Part shown: positions 57,196 to 64,000 of the stretch, piece after piece | Numbering within the stretch: the first letter of the stretch is position 1 | Layout of the letters: each line of letters begins with the position of its first letter | Assembly: GCA_023614405.1 (NCBI GenBank) | Contig: CM042694.1 | Location: forward strand, 94,161,285 to 94,225,284 | DNA length: 64,000 nt | DNA from: Avena insularis | Lineage: Eukaryota; Streptophyta; Magnoliopsida; Poales; Poaceae | Reading direction: 5' to 3' | Position numbers and translations under genes: made by a program | The notes under the pieces: generated by a model | The model's database searches: none | Told to the model about the DNA's origin: nothing | What the model saw: the letters and a program-made list of their open reading frames with translations, nothing else

Positions 57196-58622
57196 TGATA
57201 CATTACAAATGTATCTATAATTTTTGATGTTCCATGCTTGGTTTTATCTACTTTCTTGTGTTTTGTCCACACTTTGGAGTACTTTTCATATGATTTCTTC
57301 GACTAACCTATTAACAAGAGCCACAGTGCCAGCTGCCTATTTTCTGCTGTTTTTGGTTCCAGGAAAGTCAGAAAATTAATATTCTCGGAATTGGACGGGA
57401 CAAAAGACAAAAATCCTATTTCACGAGAAGACTCCCGGAGCCAAAAGATGAGATGGGGCCGGGCCCAGCCCACACTGCCTGCAATTTGGGTGGGGCCTAG
57501 CCGCGCCAGGGGGTGGTCTGGCCGCCCCAGGCACCCCCTCGGTCCCTCTCTTCGCCTATAAGATGCCTTCTGACCTAAAAACTCAGGGGGGTTTGACCTT
57601 TTTCCAGAAGGAGTTCCGCTCCGCCGCCACCACCAGATTCCACTAAACATCACCAAAAACTCCGTTCTGGCACCCTGCCGGGACGGGGAATTGGAGGAGA
57701 TCATCGCCATCATCATCACCATCGCTTCTCCATCGACCATTCATGTTTCCCCCATCAATGAGTGAATAATCCCCCGTTGTAGGCTATGGGGATGGTAGGG
57801 ATTGGATGAGATCGTTCATGTAATGGCATCAGATTGTTAGGGCATGGTGCCTAGTATCTTCTATTAGTGCTTTATGACTTTGTTGCGACTTGTTGTGCTT
57901 AATGCTTGTCACTAGGGCCCGAGTGCCATGATTTCAGATCTGAACATGTTATTGATTCATTATGATAGTATTGTTTATGGTCTTACCTGCAAGTTGTATA
58001 CATACGTTGCTGTCCGGAACCAATGGCCCTGAAGTGACAGAAATCAGGATAACCAGAGGGAATGGCTTTGATGTGAGGATCACATGTGTTCATGGAGTGT
58101 TAATGCTTTGCTCCGGTGCTCTATTAAAAAGAGCACGTTAATTGCTAGTAGTTCCCTTGAGGCCCCGCTGCAAACGGGCTGGCAGGACAAAAGATGTTGT
58201 GCAAGTTCTCATTGCGAGCACGTATGACGATATATAGAACACATGCCTAGGATTATCTAGTACTTGGATGCTTTATCTTATTTATCTGCAATTGACCTAT
58301 GTTCTGATTGCTATGTGAATTGTTTTGTCCATGCAACGCCCGTCCTTCCATCCCTATGCCTACCGCACTCGTATCCCCCCGTTTACTTCTATTGTTACTG
58401 TTCTCTTTACTTTACTACTGCTGTTACTTTGCTATTCCTACTACAAAACTATTGCTACTGATAAACTGTTGTGAGCAAGATTGTTTCCAGGTGCAGCTGA
58501 ATTGACAACTCAGTTGTTAAGGCTTATAAATATTCTTTGGCTCCCTTTGTGTCGAATCAATAAATTGGGTTTCACTTCCCTCGAAAATACTGTGATACAC
58601 CCCCTATACTTGTGGGTCATCA
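57196..58622 (+). repeat. Solo LTR of a gypsy family (1,427 bp) with GTTAT target duplication
   Basis: It starts TGATACATTACAAATGTATC and ends CTTGTGGGTCATCA. It is flanked by GTTAT at 57191-57195 and 58623-58627. The empty site is visible in the nested copy at about 50727. Its first few hundred bases match the LTR at 10918-12461 (opposite strand), while its end matches the LTR ends at 45803 and 54098. The internal region has been lost by LTR-LTR recombination. Confidence 0.93.
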
Positions 58623-58627
58623 GTTAT

Positions 58628-60483
58628 CGTGTAGGATGGTTTGCATTATGGAAGTGTCCCCTCTCTCGTTAGATATGTATCTCTTGGTGTGAGTAGCCAT
58701 TATGGAATATTAATGAGAAGTTCTATCATTTACTCTTTTGCATATCTTATATTACTTTTCAATTCGTGGTTATATGATTGATCTTATTGTTAGTATTGGT
58801 ATCACTTTGGGATCATTGAGTTAATTTAGTTGGTTTTGGCAAACCTGGCTTAGTCAGTAGCAACACTTTTTTTGAGAGTTCAAAGAAAAAGATAGAAGTA
58901 CTCTAAAGAAATATAATTTCATCGTCTTTCTTTCTTGATTTGCTCATAAGTCTAGTATTCTCTAGTTAAGATTGTTTGTGCTTCCAAGGAAGATTGCATG
59001 TTTGTTTTTATCACTTGTATGTTTGTTTGTTTCCTTCAACTCTTATACTTGCTACCCAGCCTTGCTAGCCAAAAACCTGTACTGAGAGGGAATTCTTCTC
59101 GTGCATCCATTCCTTAAACCAAAACATATGCCATTTGTGTCCACCATACCTACCTATTAGCATTATTGCTATTCCAAGTAAATTATTTTTTTATCTACCT
59201 TCCAAATTAAACTTGTTATGTGAAAATTAGTGATTAAAGCTCTCACGAACTTGATGGCACACTTTACTTTCTTGCATTTAATAAACTTGAACCATTGTGC
59301 CCATCTATGTTGCGTATATGCTTGCGCTTTGTAAGTTGTGAATTAGCATAACCATGCTATCATGGGGAACGCTTTCAACATTGCACTGGTACTTTGTACC
59401 TAGTTGATATCATGTTCTTTTGTCTATGGATGTCGTCCGTGAGAAATGAAAGGGGAGCTTATAAGTCCATGGAGTTATGTATGTGTGTTAGAGAAACGCC
59501 TGGGCCGCCGGTCTAATCCATGCTGTCATGGTGGAAACCTGCAGCGTAACCATAATGAGCATCTATGAAGCATTCTTCTTATAAAAAAGAGATAGAGATT
59601 GAGAAAAGGTGAAAAAGAAAAAAAAGAGATGAGAAGAGAGGAAAGAGAGAAAAAAGCACCATATTCCCATGGTAAATAAGAAGATTGTTGAGATGCTTGT
59701 TATCTGCTTGCCTTGTCATTTTGATATGGGGATTCTTCCGTATCATTGGGCAAGGGGTACCTCGTTGGCGGTTCTCTATGATACACATGTGCTTACTATG
59801 ACAAGAACTTACTGGTGACTAAACTTGAGTAGCATGAGGAGTGGCCTCGTATTCAAGGGACATGAGATTCTCAATTTACATCTTGTCAAGCATATCCTCG
59901 TATTTGATCACTTTAACCTTAATCATCTAAAGATGCCTATGATAGGGACAATGAGAGCTGAAAGCTAATAAGTATCATATTTTTTGAGAGCTCTTTATGA
60001 AACTTGAAATCCCTGCTTCCCTCTGCGAAGGGACTTTCTTTTACTTTTTAGTTGAGTCAGTAAACCTATTCCCTTCTATCTCAACAAGTATTTTGAGTTG
60101 TTGTGTTTTAGTTATTCATATGATGATTTATTCAATCATGTTTCTTATGTTCTTTGTTTTGCACATTGCTCTTATCTTGGTGATTACTACTTTGAAAGCT
60201 ATCATTGAAAATCAGTTATTTGTGAACTCCAGCAAATTATCAACTATTCTTCGACCAAGAGCTAAGTTTGCCATTACCAATTATGATTTACTTTATGTAT
60301 CTTTATTGTGTTTCCTTTACTTATTGCAAGTTAAGTTATATAATAGTGAGTTGTCTTCTATTATGACTTATGTATTGATGAATGTGATGCTTCTTGTCCG
60401 TATTCTTTTATCGACTCTTCACTCCATAAACCTGAGGTCATGTTTATTGAGCTCAGTTTCACTTGGGGACAAGCGAAGTCTAA
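58628..60483 (+). other. 3' non-coding part of the outer element
   Basis: Collinear with about 50730-52593 of the nested copy, ending in the PPT at 60484-60496. No coding frame beyond short spurious ones. Confidence 0.65.
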
Positions 60484-60496
60484 GCTTGGGGGGAGT

Positions 60497-61101
60497 TGAT
60501 ACGTCCATTTTGCATCACTATTCTATATCATAATTTACTATTATTCATTGATATATTTCATATTAAGATATGATACTTATGTTATTTCACTTATTTTTGC
60601 ATGGTTGATGACTTTTGGAGCATGGACCGTTGTAGTCAGGATTCTGATGGAAAAGGTGCTGTTTGGAGGCAAAATTCGCGAAGATCAGAAAATCCGGGAA
60701 AATATATGGAAAATCCTATTTTTCTAGAAGACGAAGGAAGCCAGAAGGAGGAGTGGAGATGGGCCATAGGGGGCCCACACCACCCCCTGGCATGGGCCAC
60801 CCTAGGCCGCGCCACCAGGTGGTGTGGCCGCCCTGGCCCACCTCCAGTTATCCCCTCTGGCGTATATAATCCTCTCGAAACCTTAATACTCGGGGAGCAA
60901 CCACAGAAAGATTCTGCCGCCTCTACGGGGCGGAAAACACCGAGAGAGAAAGATCTCTCTAGCAGACAGATTTCTGGTGGGGAAATTCCTTCCCGCAGAG
61001 GGGAGATCGTCGCCATCAACACCACCATCAAGCTGGACTTCATCGGGATCATAATAATCATCATCACCACCACCATCACCATCAGCACCATCATCACCAT
61101 C
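60497..61101 (+). repeat. Truncated 3' LTR of the outer element
   Basis: Begins TGATACGTCC after the PPT and follows the LTR for 605 bp, including GCGTATATAATCC. It breaks off inside the ATC/CAC trinucleotide tract at about 61101, where unrelated sequence begins. Confidence 0.88.
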
Positions 61102-61953
61102 TGAAATGGATCGTATGGGCACCTAGAGGGGGGTTTGAATAGGTGCTACTTCAAATTTTAATGCTTTTTCAATTTTAGGCTTAGCACAAAAGGTAAATTC
61201 TCTAGATAAACTATTAGGTGAAATTTCCCTATATGCAAACCTATCTACTAGCAAGTAAAGAGCGAGTGGAAGACGAACGGGTAAACCATAGTGAAGCACG
61301 CGGAGACACAGGATTTGTTTGACTGCAGTTCCTTCCTTGTTAAGGGAAGTACATCTGCATTGGAGGGGTGGGCAGTACTAAGACCACCACGCCACAATAG
61401 GCCTCACCCTGTTCTCCGATGGATCCCGTACCAAAGGCCTGATCCACCTTTCCACTGTAGGGACCCTTCGAGGCGGGTACCAGTGCCTTTACACAACTAG
61501 CGGGGCACAACTCCACAATCAACTTGGAGGCTCCCGTAATGACAACAAGCTGCCACAAGAACAAGTTATCAATAACAAAGAACAAGATCTAGATATTGAC
61601 AAGAATACTAGATCAGGGATTTCTCCAAATGAATGGAGAGGAGTTGATGCGCTTGATTCGTGATGACGATGACAATTCTCTCCTCCTTCAATTCCCCCAA
61701 AGATCGAAGCCTTTGGGTGGTTGAAGTGGGAGATCTAGAATGGGACCTCTTGCAAAGTGTCTGAATAATTTAGAGTGAATCAAGAGTTCTGAACATTGGG
61801 AAAGGAGGGATATTTATATCCCTTCCAAAACCAAGCCGTTGGAGTCTTTGGGGGTCGAATTATCCGGCCCAAGTGAGGGCCAGATTATCCGGCCTAGGAA
61901 AAACTCCGCCACTGACTCCGAATATCCGGTAGATAATCCGCCCCCTCACTGAG
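61102..61953. other. Unclassified repeat-like segment
   Basis: Starts GAAATGGATCGTATGGGCAC and CTAGAGGGGGGTTTGAATAG, wording common in grass retroelement LTRs, and ends near TCCGGTAGATAATCCG. Repeats of ATTATCCGGCC occur at 61858-61960. It may be an LTR fragment of another family; no ends could be fixed. Confidence 0.35.
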
Positions 61954-61986
61954 TAGGGGTGGGCATTCGGTTAGCCCGAACCGAAC
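61954..61986. repeat. hAT terminal inverted repeat (left end)
   Basis: TAGGGGTGGGCATTCGGTTA followed by CCGAACCGAAC. This is a hAT-type end. Subterminal TTCGGT/ACCGAA motifs recur to about 62100. The matching end lies outside the window. Confidence 0.6.
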
Positions 61987-63002
61987 GGTCCAGTACTTCG
62001 GTATTCTGAAATCTTCGGTTCCCAGGAAACATGCACCGTTCGGTCTCCAAAAAATAAAGGAACCGAGTATTCGGTCACCTGATCGATCGGTTCGATTCGT
62101 TACGTGTCGAACAGATCAAGTAAGATGTGTGGGTTTGCTCTCTTGATATGTTGGGTTGTTACCTGCTAGTTGGGCTGGGCCCCTGGGAACCTTGGTTTAG
62201 GTAGGGCTTGCAAATAACAACGCCAGGTCATTACTAGCTTTGATCTAAAAAAAAGGTTGTCACCCGTGCATGAAAACACGTACAATATAGGCAAACCGCA
62301 TGCAGAAAATTTGCGAGCTTCCGAATTGTTCCCCATCGTTTCAAACAAGAGCAAAACCTGATAGAAAATAGGAGCAACATACTTCACAGAAAGTGGACAT
62401 AAACATAGCAAATTTGACTCAATAATTAACATCCAGCAAAATTGGAATAGTATAGCACACATGACACGATGACAAGTCTGACAATCACGCTTAAGTTCGA
62501 TAGAAATAAATAGAAGTAGCAGAAGTTGACAGAGCAAGAGCACCGCGTCACGCCATCCGCCAATTCACCATCTTCTAGACTCCACGCTTTATTGCTTATT
62601 GTTCAAACAGGAACCATCCATTGAGAACTACAACCAACCATGTAAAAAATCATAAGTACCATAATTTTAGATACATTACAACCAACCATATAAAAAATCA
62701 TGAGTACCAAAATTTTAGATACATCAGCGTAGATCATAGAAGAGCAATGAATAAATAAAGTGATGTTGAGAGTACAAGGTGAAGAACCATGTATGATGAG
62801 GACATGAACATGTCAAAAGTACCAAGGTAAAGAACCATGTATGATCAGGATATGAAACAAAGTAGAAGATCACCAAATCTTCTTCATGTAGACTTTGCAT
62901 TCGACTTAGTTGCCTTTGCTTTGATATCCTTATACTCGGTAATTAATTCTGAAAATAGTTAACAGATGCAACAAGGATTATAAAACAACAAATGAACACA
63001 TA
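61987..63002. other. 3' region of the hAT element
   Basis: Non-coding, between the terminal repeat and the transposase stop. Contains a 48-bp direct repeat (62631-62678, 62679-62726) and a second direct repeat of about 47 bp (62771 and 62818, AAGAACCATGTATGAT). Confidence 0.6.
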
Positions 63003-64000
63003 TTACATGATACAATTGAAGGTTTTTGAGTTACCTTGTTCAAGCTTGGTCAATTCTTCAGTGTTCTCTGCGATGTCAATAGGAGTGGTATGTCGAAGCC
63101 AATCCTGAGTGCATACAAGAGCTTCTACCATGAAAGGAGTCAATGACGTCCTAAAGTCATCAAGAACACGACCACCAGTGGAGAATGCAGACTCTGATGC
63201 TATTGTGGATATCGGGATTGCAAAAACATCACGTGCCAAGCACGCCAATACAGGAAACCTAGATGAGTTACCCTTCCACCAAGATAATATCTCAAATTTC
63301 GGACCATCATCTTCAAGTTCCTCAGCAAGGAACTTATCAAGCTCAGAATTGTTGTTGCTGCTACTACCACCATTGTTCAACCTCATCTTTTTGGCAATCA
63401 AGGACTTCATCATGCTTGCACGGCCTCCACTTGATTCAGCTTCTTGAGAAAAACTAGCTTGAGCAGATGCAATATTTGGAGCATACATCACCCTGTATTC
63501 TTCAAACAACTCTATAAGATAATTGTTGACGGTGGCCCACACCTTAGGACCATTGTCATCCCCATAAATTTCAAAAATGACAAACTGTGTGTATTCTAAA
63601 AGTTTGTACCTACAAGTCAACAATATAGAAGAATTCATTAGTGCTCATGCAATCAAAAAAGCAGTCCATGATGCAAAATGAGAGAAATTACAATATTCAA
63701 AAGGTTTTACCTTGGATCAAGTGTTGCTGAAATAAAAATCATCAAGTTGATGTTCTCCTTTTCCTTCCCTTTTTGCTAGGATCAGGCTCGTGCCAATTGC
63801 CCCAATACTTGTCAAACTTGTCCTTCATCCTTTGCCCCATTGCTTGCTGCAAAACATCATCACTGTCGATCCAGTTTTTCACTAACAAATTCACCTCTCC
63901 AATCTCATGGAAACAATTGTGGGCGTCACATGTAGCGAGGCAGAAACACGAGTAGTCAGATCAGCAAAATGTCCAAGAAAATCTGCCATCTTCCTAGCAT
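63003..64000 (-). CDS. hAT transposase, C-terminal part, runs off the window
   Basis: On the minus strand the last exon (63003-63609) reads YKLLEYTQFVIFEIYG and ends with the hAT dimerisation region (LSWWKGNSSRFPVLACLARD, ESAFSTGGRVLDDFRTSL). The Trp-Trp, SAFS and GGR signatures are intact. A GT-AG intron of 101 nt (63610-63710) separates it from an exon reading ...KENINLMIFISATLDPR. Further upstream, NCFHEIGEVNLLVKNWIDS and MKDKFDKYWGNWHEP are recognisable but in a shifted frame near 63775, so this copy may be damaged. It is RICESLEEPER-like and unrelated in position to the decayed copy at 35478-38476. The 5' part lies beyond 64000. Confidence 0.8.

Larger units (their letters stand above)
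44315..61101 (+). mobile_element. Outer non-autonomous gypsy element, interrupted by nested insertions
   Basis: 5' LTR 44315-45803, PBS and gag start 45804-45983, interruption by a same-family element (45984-54098), the rest of the internal region 54104-60496 (itself interrupted by a solo LTR at 57196-58622), PPT, and a truncated 3' LTR 60497-61101. Removing the inserts gives one internal region of about 5.1 kb, like that of the inner copy. It carries a gag-like frame and a small second ORF but no protease, RT or integrase. It resembles the non-autonomous Athila-lineage elements of Triticeae (Sabrina-type, from memory). Confidence 0.85.

Noticed and set aside
62166..62543. 125-codon minus-strand frame with a Leu-rich start
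   Set aside because: Located in the non-coding 3' part of the hAT element; hydrophobic composition comes from AT-rich sequence.
1..64000. CRISPR arrays, bacterial operons, phage or plasmid genes
   Set aside because: No regularly spaced identical repeats with unique spacers, no ribosome binding site-led gene clusters. All large-scale signals are those of a plant nuclear genome.

Overview
The window looks like repeat-rich nuclear DNA of a Triticeae grass (wheat, barley, Aegilops or a relative). The evidence is BARE/Angela-type copia LTRs (terminus TGAAGGGAATATGCCC, initiator-Met PBS, AAGTGGGAGAC PPT), several Stowaway MITEs with CTCCCTCCG ends and TA target duplications, Athila- and Tat-type gypsy elements, CACTA and hAT DNA transposons, and a grass-type DUF6598 gene. 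Family names come from memory of motifs, not from a search. I see no prokaryotic operons, CRISPR arrays or phage genes.

Layout. 1-7138: degenerate Ty1-copia sequence on the minus strand, with one intact LTR (4608-6311) shared by two internal regions. 7139-12461: Athila-like gypsy remnant on the minus strand; a block of gag, leader and LTR is tandemly duplicated. 12462-13497: copia integrase fragment on the plus strand. About 13505-19004: Tat-like gypsy on the minus strand (524-bp LTR, PBS, broken gag, deletion into RT, second RNase H, integrase), with a plus-strand ORF beyond the integrase. 19500-22342: four-exon DUF6598 gene on the plus strand, with one MITE in intron 3 and another just after the stop. 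22994-25823: 2.83-kb Mariner-type element with Stowaway-like ends. 25826-30870: intergenic DNA with MITEs, retroposon-like tails and a 991-bp hAT derivative. 31015-34473: two-exon ANKRD13-type ankyrin/GPCR-chaperone gene on the minus strand. 35478-38476: decayed hAT transposase gene. 40000-42844: complete non-autonomous CACTA element with GGT target duplication. 43917-44300: GATC-rich degenerate minisatellite. 44315-61101: a non-autonomous gypsy element that holds a full second copy of its own family (45984-54098, target duplication ACCAC) and a solo LTR of another family (57196-58622, target duplication GTTAT). 61954-64000: end and transposase of another hAT element, running off the window.

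Only two host genes look intact: the DUF6598 gene (514 aa by my splice model) and the ANKRD13-like gene (627 aa). Nearly everything else is transposon-derived and mostly broken. The best-supported structures are the self-nested gypsy element, the CACTA element and the Mariner-type element, because their ends and target duplications can be read directly. I did not find a clearly new biological system. The most unusual items are the pol-less two-ORF gypsy element, the antisense ORF of the Tat element, the empty 2.8-kb Mariner-type element, and the charged repeat extension on the DUF6598 protein.
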